From Acidobacteriota bacterium (GTDB taxonomy: Bacteria; Acidobacteriota; Thermoanaerobaculia; UBA5066), in the NCBI GenBank assembly GCA_008363385.1, contig RHKY01000036.1:17364-81363 (forward strand): DNA of 64,000 nucleotides. Reading direction: 5' to 3'. Below the pieces are notes generated by a model. The model was not told where the DNA came from and made no database searches. It saw only the letters and a list, made by a program, of their open reading frames with translations. Positions 8,603 through 16,147 of the stretch are shown here, piece by piece. How positions within the stretch are numbered: position 1 is the stretch's first letter; each line of letters begins with the position of its first letter. A program made the position numbers and the translations under genes.

Positions 8603-9595
8603 ATGGAAGCGAGCCGCCTCCTGCCGGGTGTCACCCTCCTCCGCGCCGGCCGCTGGGTCGGGACGGACGAGCCGCCTCCCGCGGTGTCTCTCGAGAAGGC
8701 GCTGGCCTCGCTCCCGCGCTTCCGGCGCGTCGGGTTCGGCTCGAACCGGCACCTGGACGTCGTCGTCCGCGAGCCTCTGGCGGGAGCGCCCGAGGTGCCG
8801 GTCGCGGTCGTCTCGAAGCGCTACGCGCTCGTCCCGCACGCCGAGGTCCTCTCGGCCCTCGTCGAGGCGGCTCGACGGTCGGGCCTCGACCCGGCCGGGA
8901 TGCGGGCGCGGGTGGAGCTGACGGAGTACGGCGAGCGGATGCTCCTCCTGCTGGAGGCCCCGCCCGGGCGGGGACTGGACGCCGGGGACGGGCAGCCCGT
9001 CGCGCTGACGGTCGTCGCCCTCAACTCGGTCGACGGGTCGAGCCGCTTCGCGATCGTCCTGGCCTGGATGCGCCTGGCCTGCCTGAACGGCCTCCTGGTC
9101 GGCTCGGCGCGCGAGCGCCTCGCCCGGGCCCACACGGGCGGCCTGGAGGTGGCCGCGATCCGGAGGTTCCTGGACCGGGGCCTGAGGGTCGCCGAGGCGG
9201 AGCGCGCGGACCTCAGGGCCTGGGGCGAGCGCCGGGTGACGGCGGAGGGGCTCCGCGACTGGGTGGACGGCCCCGTCCGGAGGAGGTGGGGGGTGACGGC
9301 CGCCGCGCGCGTCTTCCACGCCGCGTCGCAGGGCCTGGACGTCGGCTTCGTGCCGCCGCTCCTGCGGCTCCCGCCGTCCGAGCGGGCGGTGAGGCCGCGG
9401 GGGCGCGTCCCGGGGGCGGCCGTGCCGGCCCGGACCGCCTGGGACGCGGCGCAGGCCCTCTCGTGGGTGGCCAGCCGGCAGCCCGAGCCGGCCGACCGGC
9501 TGACCCGCTGGCGCGACGTGCCCGGCCTCGTCGCCGAGCTCCTCCGGCACGGGACCGCCCCGGGCGGCGAGAGCCAGGCGCCCCTCTTCCGGTAG
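8603..9595 (+). CDS. DUF932 domain protein
   Basis: A 330-residue soluble protein matching the DUF932 family, which is best known from plasmids and phages and has no assigned biochemical role. The core features are VAVVSKRYALVPHAEVLSAL, the FAIVLAWMRLACLNGLLVG segment (typical of the family: Ser/Asn-rich strand followed by CxNGL) and a helical C-terminal part. I chose the ATG at 8603, after the stop of the glycosyltransferase gene. An in-frame upstream extension would run into that gene. TAAGAT at 8575-8580 may be a -10 box. Base composition matches its neighbours, so recent transfer is not apparent. Confidence 0.75.
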   Translation: MEASRLLPGVTLLRAGRWVGTDEPPPAVSLEKALASLPRFRRVGFGSNRHLDVVVREPLAGAPEVPVAVVSKRYALVPHAEVLSALVEAARRSGLDPAGMRARVELTEYGERMLLLLEAPPGRGLDAGDGQPVALTVVALNSVDGSSRFAIVLAWMRLACLNGLLVGSARERLARAHTGGLEVAAIRRFLDRGLRVAEAERADLRAWGERRVTAEGLRDWVDGPVRRRWGVTAAARVFHAASQGLDVGFVPPLLRLPPSERAVRPRGRVPGAAVPARTAWDAAQALSWVASRQPEPADRLTRWRDVPGLVAELLRHGTAPGGESQAPLFR

Positions 9596-9619
9596 GGCGC
9601 CGGCGCCGCCCCGTTCCGC

Positions 9620-9625
9620 TATCCT
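9620..9625 (+). promoter_or_regulatory. -10-like TATCCT close to the NtrC-family start
   Basis: TATCCT ends 9 nt before the ATG at 9635 and there is no Shine-Dalgarno sequence between, which suggests a leaderless transcript. Confidence 0.45.
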
Positions 9626-9634
9626 CCCCGCGGA

Positions 9635-11179
9635 ATGGCGCACCGGATCCTGATCTGCGACGACGAGTCCGACATCCGCGAGTCGCTCAAGGGCCTCCTC
9701 CTCGACGAGGGGTTCGAGGTGACCGCGGTCTCCGCCGGGATGTCCGCGGCGGCGGAGTCCCCCGACCACGACGTCGTCCTCCTCGACATCAAGATGCCCG
9801 GCCAGGACGGCCTCGAGACGCTGGCCGAGATCAGGCGGCGGGGCGTGACGACGCCCGTCGTCATGATCTCGGGGCACGGCGACGTGAGGACCGCGATGGA
9901 GGCGATCCGCGCCGGGGCGAACGACTTCCTCGAGAAGCCGCTCTCCTTCGAGGCGGTCCTGAACGCCCTCCGGCGGGTCCTCGACGCCTCGCGGCTCCAG
10001 CGCGAGAACGAGGAGCTGAGGCAGCGGCTCGGCATCACGCGGATCGTCGGCCGGAGCCCGCGCATGCAGCGGCTCCTGACCGAGATCGCCCGCGCGGCGC
10101 CGACGCCCGCCACCGTCCTGATCGTCGGGCCGAGCGGGACCGGCAAGGAGCTGGTCGCCCGCTCGCTCCACGACGCCTCCCGCGTGCGCAACGGGCCTTT
10201 CATCCAGGTCAACTGCGCCGCCATCCCCGACACGCTGATCGAGTCGGAGCTGTTCGGCCACGAGAAGGGCTCGTTCACCGGGGCGGACCGCAAGCAGACC
10301 GGGAAGTTCGTGGAAGCCGACGGCGGGACGATCTTCCTCGACGAGATCGGCGACATGTCGGCCCAGACGCAGGCCAAGGTCCTGCGCGTCCTGCAGGAAG
10401 GGGAGGTCGAGCCGGTCGGGAGCGCCCGCGTCGTCCGCGTGAAGGTGCGCGTCGTGGCGGCGACGAACCGCGACCTGCCGGCGATGATCCGCGACGGGCG
10501 GTTCCGCGAGGACCTCTTCTACCGCCTCAACGTCGTCCCGATCCGGACCCCCGCCCTCGACGAGCACCCCGAGGACGTCCCGGAGCTCGTCCTCCACTTC
10601 GCCGAGCTCTTCGCGCGGGCGAACAACTACCGGCCGAAGCGCTTCACCGACGCCTCGCTCGAGGCGCTGGCGGCCCGCTCCTGGCCCGGCAACGTCCGCG
10701 AGCTGAAGAACTACGTCGAGCGGCTGATGATCATGACGGAGGGGGACGTCCTCGACGCCCCGCAGGTGGACGCGGCGGCGTCGGGCTCGCACTCGCTGGC
10801 CGAGGCGGTGGCCAAGGCCGAGCGCCGGGCGATCGTGGTCCGCGGCGGGAGGGTCGTCCCCGCCCCCGGCGAGGAGCCCGCGCCGGGCCCCGCGGCCCCG
10901 GCGCCGGAGCTGCCGCCCCCCGGGGACGGGCGGGGCGAGGACGTCTGGGGGCGCCTCCTCGCCGTTCCCACGCTCGCGGCGTTCCAGGACGAGGCCGAGC
11001 GCCTCTTCCTCCTCCACAAGCTCGCCGAGAACGCCGACAACGTGACCCGCACGGCGGAGTCGATCGACACGCCCCGCTCGAACCTCTACAAGAAGATCGA
11101 ACGCTACGCGCTGAAGCCGCGGCGCGAGAGGACCGAGGCCGCCGACGACCGCCGGCGGACGGAGGCCGGGAACGAATGA
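9635..11179 (+). CDS. NtrC-family sigma-54-dependent response regulator
   Basis: A 514-residue activator of RpoN promoters. The receiver domain (1-125) keeps the acidic pair DDE, the phosphoacceptor Asp in DVVLLDIKMPG and the Lys in EKPLS. The AAA+ domain (about 140-380) has Walker A GPSGTGKE, the sigma-54 contact loop as GSFTGA rather than the usual GAFTGA, Walker B GGTIFLDEIGDMS, and a WPGNVRELKN sensor region. A Pro/Ala/Gly-rich linker precedes a Fis-type helix-turn-helix (NVTRTAESIDTPRSNLYKKIERY) at the C-terminus. The stop overlaps the pyrE start (ATGA). No histidine kinase gene is adjacent, so its partner and regulon are unknown. Confidence 0.92.
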   Translation: MAHRILICDDESDIRESLKGLLLDEGFEVTAVSAGMSAAAESPDHDVVLLDIKMPGQDGLETLAEIRRRGVTTPVVMISGHGDVRTAMEAIRAGANDFLEKPLSFEAVLNALRRVLDASRLQRENEELRQRLGITRIVGRSPRMQRLLTEIARAAPTPATVLIVGPSGTGKELVARSLHDASRVRNGPFIQVNCAAIPDTLIESELFGHEKGSFTGADRKQTGKFVEADGGTIFLDEIGDMSAQTQAKVLRVLQEGEVEPVGSARVVRVKVRVVAATNRDLPAMIRDGRFREDLFYRLNVVPIRTPALDEHPEDVPELVLHFAELFARANNYRPKRFTDASLEALAARSWPGNVRELKNYVERLMIMTEGDVLDAPQVDAAASGSHSLAEAVAKAERRAIVVRGGRVVPAPGEEPAPGPAAPAPELPPPGDGRGEDVWGRLLAVPTLAAFQDEAERLFLLHKLAENADNVTRTAESIDTPRSNLYKKIERYALKPRRERTEAADDRRRTEAGNE

Positions 11180-11766
11180 ACGCCGAAGAGGTCCGCCGAC
11201 AGTTCGAGGAGACCGGGGCGCTGCTCTCCGGGCACTTCCGCCTCTCCTCGGGGCTCCACTCCGACCGCTACCTCCAGTGCGCCCGCGTCCTGCAGTGGCC
11301 CGAGCGGGCCCGCGCCCTGGGCGAGGCGCTCGGGGCGCTCCTCCTGCCCTTCTCCCCGAGCGTGGTCGTCTCGCCGGCGATGGGGGGGATCGTCATCGGG
11401 CACGAGGCGGGGCGGGGCGCCCGCTCGCGCGCCATCTTCGCCGAGCGCGTCGAGGGTGTCTTCACGATCCGGCGCGGGCTCGCGCTCGAGGCGGGGGAGC
11501 GGGTGGCCGTCGTCGAGGACGTCGTCACGACGGGGAAGTCGACGCGCGAGGTGCTCGACCTCGTCCGCGCGCACGGGGCCGAGCCGGTGGTCTGCGGGGC
11601 GATCGTGGACCGGCGGGGGAGCGAGGCCGCCGACCGGATCGACGGGGTGCCGCTGCGCGCCCTCCTCGTCCTCGACGTGCCCGCGTGGCCCGCGGAGTCG
11701 TGCCCTCTCTGCGGGGTCGGCGACACGGTCGTCACGCCGGGCTCGAGGTTCCTGGCGAAGGCCTGA
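11176..11766 (+). CDS. pyrE: Orotate phosphoribosyltransferase
   Basis: Converts orotate and PRPP to orotidine 5'-phosphate in pyrimidine synthesis. The 196-residue protein shows the PRPP-binding loop VVEDVVTTGKSTREVLD, the strand VSPAMGGIVIGHE, and a GHFRLSSGLHSDRYLQC N-terminus typical of the class with a C-terminal Cys pair (CPLCGVGD). The ATG overlaps the stop of the sigma-54 activator (ATGA), so translation is probably coupled. Its 3' end overlaps by 35 nt the convergently transcribed flippase-like gene. Function is assigned with confidence from family motifs. Confidence 0.93.
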   Translation: MNAEEVRRQFEETGALLSGHFRLSSGLHSDRYLQCARVLQWPERARALGEALGALLLPFSPSVVVSPAMGGIVIGHEAGRGARSRAIFAERVEGVFTIRRGLALEAGERVAVVEDVVTTGKSTREVLDLVRAHGAEPVVCGAIVDRRGSEAADRIDGVPLRALLVLDVPAWPAESCPLCGVGDTVVTPGSRFLAKA

Positions 11767-12715
11767 CCTTCCCGCGGCGGAGCAGCGGGAGGGCGAGGAG
11801 GCCGGTCACGGCCGTCGTCGCCAGGTGGGTCAGGGCGGCGGCGGGCACGGCGTGAGCGAGCGGGACGCCGTCCAGCGCCAGGCCCGCCGAGAACCCGGAC
11901 TCCATCGGGCCGAAGGTGCCGGCGGGGGAGGGGATCGCCGCCGAGACGACGGAGGCGAGCGAGGCGAACGCGATCCCCGGGACCGTGACCGTCGCGCCGA
12001 GGGCCCCGAGGAAGAGGCTCAGGGAGGCGAGGTGGAAGGCGAAGAAGCCGAGCCCCGAGAGCCAGGCGAGCGCCCACGAGGCGGGGCGCTCGCGGGCCAC
12101 CTTCAGGCCCGCGTCCACCTCGCCGAGGAAGCGGACGAGGCGCGGCCTCTCCGCGAGGCGCCGCGAGAGCCGGAGGAGGAGCGCGCCGCCCGCGTACGGG
12201 AGGATGGCGAGGAGGATCGCGCCCGAGACGAAGAGCGCCGCGGCCGCCCCGCCCAGGACCGGCGAGCCCCGCCGGAGCGCCAGGAGGGCCCCGCCCCCGA
12301 CGCCGACGAGGAGGAGGCAGGCCGTGTCGATCACCTTCACGAGCGCCAGGACGGCCCCGGCCCTCGGCCAGGAGAGGGCCAGCTCGCGCTTGAGGACGGC
12401 CCACGCGGCCACCTCGCCGCCCCGGAACGGGACGACCTGGAGGAGGAACGTGATGGAGCCCGAGAGGGACCAGGCCCTTCCGAAGCCGAGCCGGCCGTCG
12501 GGCGGGAGGAGGGCGTTCAGCCTCCCGGCGCGGACCGCGTAGCCGAGCGAGTAGAGGAAGAGGGCCGCGAGCGCCTGGGCCGGCCTCGCCGGCGAGAGGG
12601 TGAAGCCGCCGGGCAGGGCGCGGGCCTGGCGGACGAGGAAGGCGACGAGCGCCAGGAAGAGCGCCGTGCCCGCCAGGGCGCCCAGGAGACGGAGAGCGCC
12701 CCCTCGCGCGCTCAG
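11732..12715 (-). CDS. Flippase-like (LPG synthase TM / UPF0104) membrane protein
   Basis: A roughly 327-residue membrane protein with about eight hydrophobic helices, of the lysylphosphatidylglycerol-synthase transmembrane family without the catalytic lysyltransferase domain. Family landmarks are SLSGSITFLLQVVPFRGGEV and ASVVSAAIPSPAGTFGPMESG. No ATG, GTG or TTG exists at the expected N-terminus. The reading frame begins cleanly at a CTG that overlaps the TGA of the upstream GT2 gene (CTGA), with GGAG just upstream, so a CTG start is proposed. Pairing with a GT2 suggests export or transfer of a lipid-linked glycan. The start is the least certain part. Confidence 0.75.
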   Translation of the reverse strand: MSARGGALRLLGALAGTALFLALVAFLVRQARALPGGFTLSPARPAQALAALFLYSLGYAVRAGRLNALLPPDGRLGFGRAWSLSGSITFLLQVVPFRGGEVAAWAVLKRELALSWPRAGAVLALVKVIDTACLLLVGVGGGALLALRRGSPVLGGAAAALFVSGAILLAILPYAGGALLLRLSRRLAERPRLVRFLGEVDAGLKVARERPASWALAWLSGLGFFAFHLASLSLFLGALGATVTVPGIAFASLASVVSAAIPSPAGTFGPMESGFSAGLALDGVPLAHAVPAAALTHLATTAVTGLLALPLLRRGKVRPSPGTSSPA

Positions 12716-13677
12716 GGCTCCGGCTCCCGGGGCTCGGCGGGCCGCTCCTGGCGGCGCAGGCGCAGGAGGACCTCCTCGAGGAGCGTCCGGTTGATCGAGA
12801 TCAGGTCGGCCAGGAGGCCGGTGAGGAAGCTGACGACCGCGGCGAGGAAGAGGACCGTGGCCAGGAGGAGCGACTGGACGTGCCCGGCCGGGTTCCGGTC
12901 GATCAGGACGAAGTAGACGTACCGGCCGACGAGACCGAGGCCGCCGAGGAAGAGGAGGCTCGCCAGGCCGAAGAAGACGGGCAGCGGCTTGTAGAGCGCC
13001 GTCATCCGGAGGATGTTGGCGCCCTGGACGAGGACGTACCGCGACGTCTTCCGGAAGAGGCGCGACGGCCTCACGGCCGGGTTCGTGCCGACCGGGACCG
13101 AGACGACCGCCATCTCCTTGTTCCCCGCCTGGATCAGCGTCTCGGTCGTGTACGTCATCTTCGAGAAGACGTGGATCCGCTGGGCCGCCTCGCGCGACAG
13201 GGCGCGGAAGCCCGACGCCGCGTCCGGGACGTCGGTGCCCGAGGCCCGCCTCACGGCCCAGGAGCCGAGGCGCTGAAGGAGCCGCTTCCCGGGCGAGAAG
13301 TCGGACTTCGTCCCGACGCCCCGGTCGCCGACGACGAGGTGGGCGCGCCCGGCCAGGATCGGCGCCACGAGGTCCGGGATCGCGCGGACGTCGTACTGGC
13401 GGTCGGCGTCGGTCGAGACCACCACGTCGGCTCCGAGCGAGAGCGCCCGGTCGAGCCCGGCCCGCCACGCGGCGGCGAGGCCCTGGTGGATCGGGAGCCT
13501 CAGGACGTGGTCGGCCCCCGCGGCCCGGGCTTCCTCGGACGTCCGGTCGGTCGAGCCGTCGTCCACGACGAGGACCTCGACCGCGTCGAAGCCGGGCACC
13601 TGCCGGGGAAGCTCCTTCACCGCGGCCCCGATCTGGCCCTCCTCGTCCCAGGCCGGGATCTGGATGACGAGCTTCAC
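12712..13677 (-). CDS. Family 2 glycosyltransferase with C-terminal membrane helices
   Basis: A 321-residue polyprenyl-phosphate-sugar synthase-like GT2. The N-terminal GT-A domain has IQIPAWDEE, VLVVDDGSTDRT and STDADRQYD (the nucleotide-sugar/metal-binding DxD), followed by a GNKEMAVVSVPVGTNPA acceptor region. Two hydrophobic hairpin helices lie near residues 235-305 (PVFFGLASLLFLGGLGLVG; LLLATVLFLAAVVSFLTGLL), as in DPMS/GtrB-type enzymes. I used the GTG at 13677, because it is the first codon before the conserved strand and lies 9 nt after a TACTCT -10-like box. An in-frame ATG further upstream adds an unrelated Arg-rich stretch. It is translationally linked to the flippase-like gene. Confidence 0.85.
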   Translation of the reverse strand: MKLVIQIPAWDEEGQIGAAVKELPRQVPGFDAVEVLVVDDGSTDRTSEEARAAGADHVLRLPIHQGLAAAWRAGLDRALSLGADVVVSTDADRQYDVRAIPDLVAPILAGRAHLVVGDRGVGTKSDFSPGKRLLQRLGSWAVRRASGTDVPDAASGFRALSREAAQRIHVFSKMTYTTETLIQAGNKEMAVVSVPVGTNPAVRPSRLFRKTSRYVLVQGANILRMTALYKPLPVFFGLASLLFLGGLGLVGRYVYFVLIDRNPAGHVQSLLLATVLFLAAVVSFLTGLLADLISINRTLLEEVLLRLRRQERPAEPREPEP

Positions 13678-13686
13678 GCGGGACGC

Positions 13687-13692
13687 AGAGTA
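13687..13692 (-). promoter_or_regulatory. -10-like TACTCT close to the GT2 start
   Basis: On the minus strand TACTCT ends 9 nt before the GTG at 13677, with no ribosome binding site between. This supports that start and a leaderless mRNA. Confidence 0.45.
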
Positions 13693-13733
13693 TCCGAACG
13701 TGGCGCACGCGGAAAACCGCCCTCCCCGGGGGG

Positions 13734-13739
13734 TACTCT
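13734..13739 (+). promoter_or_regulatory. -10-like TACTCT close to the hotdog gene start
   Basis: TACTCT ends 8 nt before the ATG at 13748. It faces away from the equally placed TACTCT of the divergent GT2 gene, so the two leaderless-type promoters share a 70-nt gap. Confidence 0.45.
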
Positions 13740-13747
13740 CGGGCGCG

Positions 13748-14248
13748 ATGGCCACGCCGAAGCAGCGTTTCCTGATGCGCCTCGTCAACCTGTACCCGCC
13801 CTACGTGGGGGCGGGGGTGAGCGTCCGCCGCCGCGAGGGGGACGACCACACGATCCGGGTGACGATGCCGCTCCGGTTCTACAACCGGAACCTCTTCGGG
13901 ACCCAGTTCGGGGGCTCGCTCTACTCGATGTGCGACCCCTGGTTCGTCTTCCTCCTCGTCCGGCACCTCGGGCCCGAGTACGTCGTCTGGGACAGGTCGG
14001 CCGCGATCGAGTTCGTCCGCCCCGGCCGCGGCCGGGTGAGCGCGACGTTCCACGTGCCCCCCGGGACGGTCGAGGCGGTGCGGCAGGAGGTGGAGCGCGA
14101 AGGGAAGGCGGAGCCGGTGCTCCGGACCGAGGTCCTCGGCGAGGCGGGAGAGGTCGTGGCGCGCGTGGAGAAGCGGCTCTGGGTCCGCCGGCAGGGACCC
14201 GACGCCGGCCGGCCGGAGGCTAGTGCCGGACCCAGAGCGCGTCGCTGA
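13748..14248 (+). CDS. DUF4442-type hotdog-fold protein (thioesterase-like)
   Basis: A 166-residue protein resembling the DUF4442/hotdog group of acyl-CoA thioesterase relatives. The central part holds FYNRNLFGTQFGGSLYSMCDPWFVFLL, corresponding to the long hotdog helix. It is followed by beta strands (AAIEFVRPGRGRVSATF, VLRTEVLGEAGEVVARVEKRLWV). A catalytic Asp in the helix (CDPW) is plausible, but the substrate is unknown. I chose the ATG at 13748 over an earlier in-frame ATG because a -10-like box lies 8 nt before it. Its 3' end overlaps the convergent sbtB-like gene by 29 nt. Confidence 0.68.
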   Translation: MATPKQRFLMRLVNLYPPYVGAGVSVRRREGDDHTIRVTMPLRFYNRNLFGTQFGGSLYSMCDPWFVFLLVRHLGPEYVVWDRSAAIEFVRPGRGRVSATFHVPPGTVEAVRQEVEREGKAEPVLRTEVLGEAGEVVARVEKRLWVRRQGPDAGRPEASAGPRARR

Positions 14249-14513
14249 CCAGGCACATCCCGCTGAAGCGGGTCAGGAGCGGACGGAGCGACGCGAGGAA
14301 GGGCTCGACCTGCTCGGGCTCGCAGGCGACGACGAGGTAGGCGTTGCGGTGCAGGTCGACGAGCTCGTCCTCGTGGCGCTCGCCGTGGCTCCCCTTCCCC
14401 CCGGCGTTGCGGATGACCGTGTAGCCGCGGATCCCGGCGGCCTCGACGAGCTCGGTCACCCGCGGCAGGAGCAGGGCCTCGACGACGATCTCGACGCGCT
14501 TGACGGGCTTCAT
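14220..14513 (-). CDS. sbtB: SbtB-like PII-family protein
   Basis: A 97-residue member of the PII-like superfamily, encoded 4 nt after the SbtA-type bicarbonate transporter. The ferredoxin-like fold is readable: KPVKRVEIVVEALLLPRVTELVEAAG, GYTVIRNAGGKGSHGE (T-loop region) and AYLVVACEPEQVEPFLASLRPLL. In cyanobacteria SbtB binds adenine nucleotides, including cAMP and c-di-AMP, and gates SbtA. The C-terminus here (LVSDALWVRH) lacks the Cys-containing CGPxGC-type loop of many cyanobacterial SbtB proteins, so redox control by that loop is not expected. Function is inferred from fold and linkage. Confidence 0.75.
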   Translation of the reverse strand: MKPVKRVEIVVEALLLPRVTELVEAAGIRGYTVIRNAGGKGSHGERHEDELVDLHRNAYLVVACEPEQVEPFLASLRPLLTRFSGMCLVSDALWVRH

Positions 14514-14517
14514 GGCG

Positions 14518-15495
14518 TCACCCCACGAGGAGCTTCACGGCGCTCCAGTAGAGCGGGATCCCGAGGCTGATGTTGAACGGGAACGTGACGGAGAGCGAGA
14601 GGAGCTCGAAGAGGCCGGGGTTCGCCTCGGGGACCGCCTGCCGCATCGCGGCCGGGACGACGATGTAGGAGGAGCTCGCGCAGAGGAGGACGAAGAGGAG
14701 GGCGTCGCCCCGCCCCATCCCCATCGCCCAGGCGAGGAGGACGCCGAGGAGCGCGTTGACGAGCGGGGCGCCGACCCCGAAGAGGACCAGCTTCGGGCCG
14801 ACCTGCCGGAGCGTCCGAAGCCGCCGGGCCGCCAGCATCCCCGTGTCGAGGAGGAAGAAGAGGACCATACCCTTGAAGATCCCGACGGTGAACGGCTCCA
14901 GCCCCTTGCCGGCCGACTTCCCGGTGAGGACGCCGACGAGGAGGCTGCCGAGGAGGAGGTAGACGGTCCCGTTGAGGAACGACTCGCGGACCAGGTGCCG
15001 TACGCCCGGGCGCTCGGCCGCTCCCTCGCCGCGCGGGGCGAAGATCCGGACGAGGGCGATCCCCGCGATGACCGCCGGCGACTCCATGATCGACATGATC
15101 GCGACCATGTAGCCGCCGTAGGGCTCGGAGAGCCTCTTCAGGAACTCGGTCCCGACGATGAAGGTCACGATGCTGATCGAGCCGTAGGTGGCCGCCATCG
15201 CCGCGGCGTCGTAGACGCTCAGGATCCGCCGGAGGACGAAGAAGGTGTAGGCGGGGACGAGAAGGGCCATCCCCACGGCCGCCGCGATGTAGAGAGCGAC
15301 GCTCCAAGAGAGCCCGGCGTGGGCGAGCTTCTCGCCCCCCGTGTAGCCGATGCAGAGGAGGAGGTAGAGCGAGAAGAACTTCGGCAGCGGGTTCGGGATC
15401 TCGAGGTCGGACCGGAGGAGGACGGCGCCGAAGCCGAGAAAGAAGAAGAGGAAGGCGGGGGAGACGACGTTGGCGGCGACGGCGCCCAGGTCCAT
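14518..15495 (-). CDS. sbtA: SbtA-type sodium-dependent bicarbonate transporter
   Basis: A 325-residue inner-membrane protein with about ten helices, matching the DUF897/SbtA family that imports bicarbonate with sodium. Recognisable segments are SPAFLFFFLGFGAVLLRSDLE near the N-terminus, AATYGSISIVTFIVGTEFL, GYMVAIMSIMESPAVIAGI, GMVLFFLLDTGMLAA and CASSSYIVVPAAMR, which form the two inverted transport repeats. GAGGA lies 5 nt before the ATG. The sbtB-like gene follows directly, as in cyanobacterial sbtAB. No Rubisco or carboxysome gene is in the window, so the bicarbonate may serve anaplerotic carboxylations. Transport of bicarbonate is from family knowledge. Confidence 0.82.
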   Translation of the reverse strand: MDLGAVAANVVSPAFLFFFLGFGAVLLRSDLEIPNPLPKFFSLYLLLCIGYTGGEKLAHAGLSWSVALYIAAAVGMALLVPAYTFFVLRRILSVYDAAAMAATYGSISIVTFIVGTEFLKRLSEPYGGYMVAIMSIMESPAVIAGIALVRIFAPRGEGAAERPGVRHLVRESFLNGTVYLLLGSLLVGVLTGKSAGKGLEPFTVGIFKGMVLFFLLDTGMLAARRLRTLRQVGPKLVLFGVGAPLVNALLGVLLAWAMGMGRGDALLFVLLCASSSYIVVPAAMRQAVPEANPGLFELLSLSVTFPFNISLGIPLYWSAVKLLVG

Positions 15496-15841
15496 CAGTT
15501 CCTCGCGGCCCGCGCGGGGAGGGTGCCGCGGGGCGGGAGGGTGGGGGGGCGAGGGGGCGGCGTCACGGCGTCGATTCTCGTCCCATCGCGGGCTGGATAC
15601 GCCGCGGCCTTCCCGCCGGATTCCCCGGCGCGGCGGGCCCGTCGCCGAGGCCGCTCCGACGGCCTCGGCTTGACGGGTCGGGATGCGGCGCGTAGACTTC
15701 GCGGCTCCGGCCCGAGGGCCGGAACGGTCTTTGGAGAAACGAGATCCGGGTCGAGGGCGGGGTCGAGAAGGCCCCGGCGGCGCGTCGCGCCGGCCGGGCT
15801 CCCGCCGGCAGCCCCGGGAGACGGCCGACGTAGCTTGATGC
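15496..15841. other. Intergenic region between sbtA and the tRNA genes
   Basis: A 346-nt gap between the divergent sbtA and tRNA-Val genes. It contains one good plus-strand promoter (15670-15698) and a TAGCTT at 15831-15836 only 5 nt before the mature tRNA. I see no protein gene with credible codon pattern, no repeat array and no clear minus-strand promoter for sbtA. Confidence 0.5.
15670..15698 (+). promoter_or_regulatory. Sigma-70-type promoter upstream of the tRNA-Val genes
   Basis: TTGACG (15670-15675), a 17-nt spacer and TAGACT (15693-15698). It lies about 140 nt before the first tRNA-Val and could drive both tRNAs and possibly thrS. Confidence 0.5.
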
Positions 15842-15916
<75 letters not shown>

Positions 15917-16001
15917 CGTCGCGCCGCTCCCGACCCCTCCGCCCGAAAGGCGGCGGGCGGGGCCCCACGGGCCCCCTGCTCCTTCTCCACGGGCGATCCG
16001 C

Positions 16002-16077
16002 AGGCGCTTAGCTCAGCCGGTAGAGCACTTCCTTCACACGGAAGGGGTCAGCAGTTCGAGTCTGCTAGCGCCTACCA
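16002..16077 (+). tRNA. tRNA-Val (anticodon CAC)
   Basis: A complete cloverleaf with acceptor AGGCGCT/AGCGCCT, anticodon stem CTTCC/GGAAG, loop TTCACAC (anticodon CAC, decoding GTG) and T arm AGCAG/CTGCT, with encoded CCA. It is a close paralogue of the GAC isoacceptor 85 nt upstream. The pair probably arose by tandem duplication and serves the heavy use of GTC and GTG in this genome. Confidence 0.96.
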
Positions 16078-16147
16078 CGCCCGCCCGCCTCCTCTTCCCG
16101 GCTCGCGTCCTCCACGGTCCGATCGCTGCGAGGAAAGGAGCCCCGCC

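Noticed and set aside
14220-14513. Considered as GlnB/GlnK nitrogen regulator
   Set aside because: It lacks the GlnB signatures (the T-loop tyrosine region and the C-terminal motif), and is adjacent to an SbtA transporter rather than amtB or glnA.
16078-16147. T-box or tRNA-like leader controlling thrS
   Set aside because: Only 70 nt separate the tRNA gene from thrS and no T-box consensus (TGGGTGGNACCGCG-type) is present.
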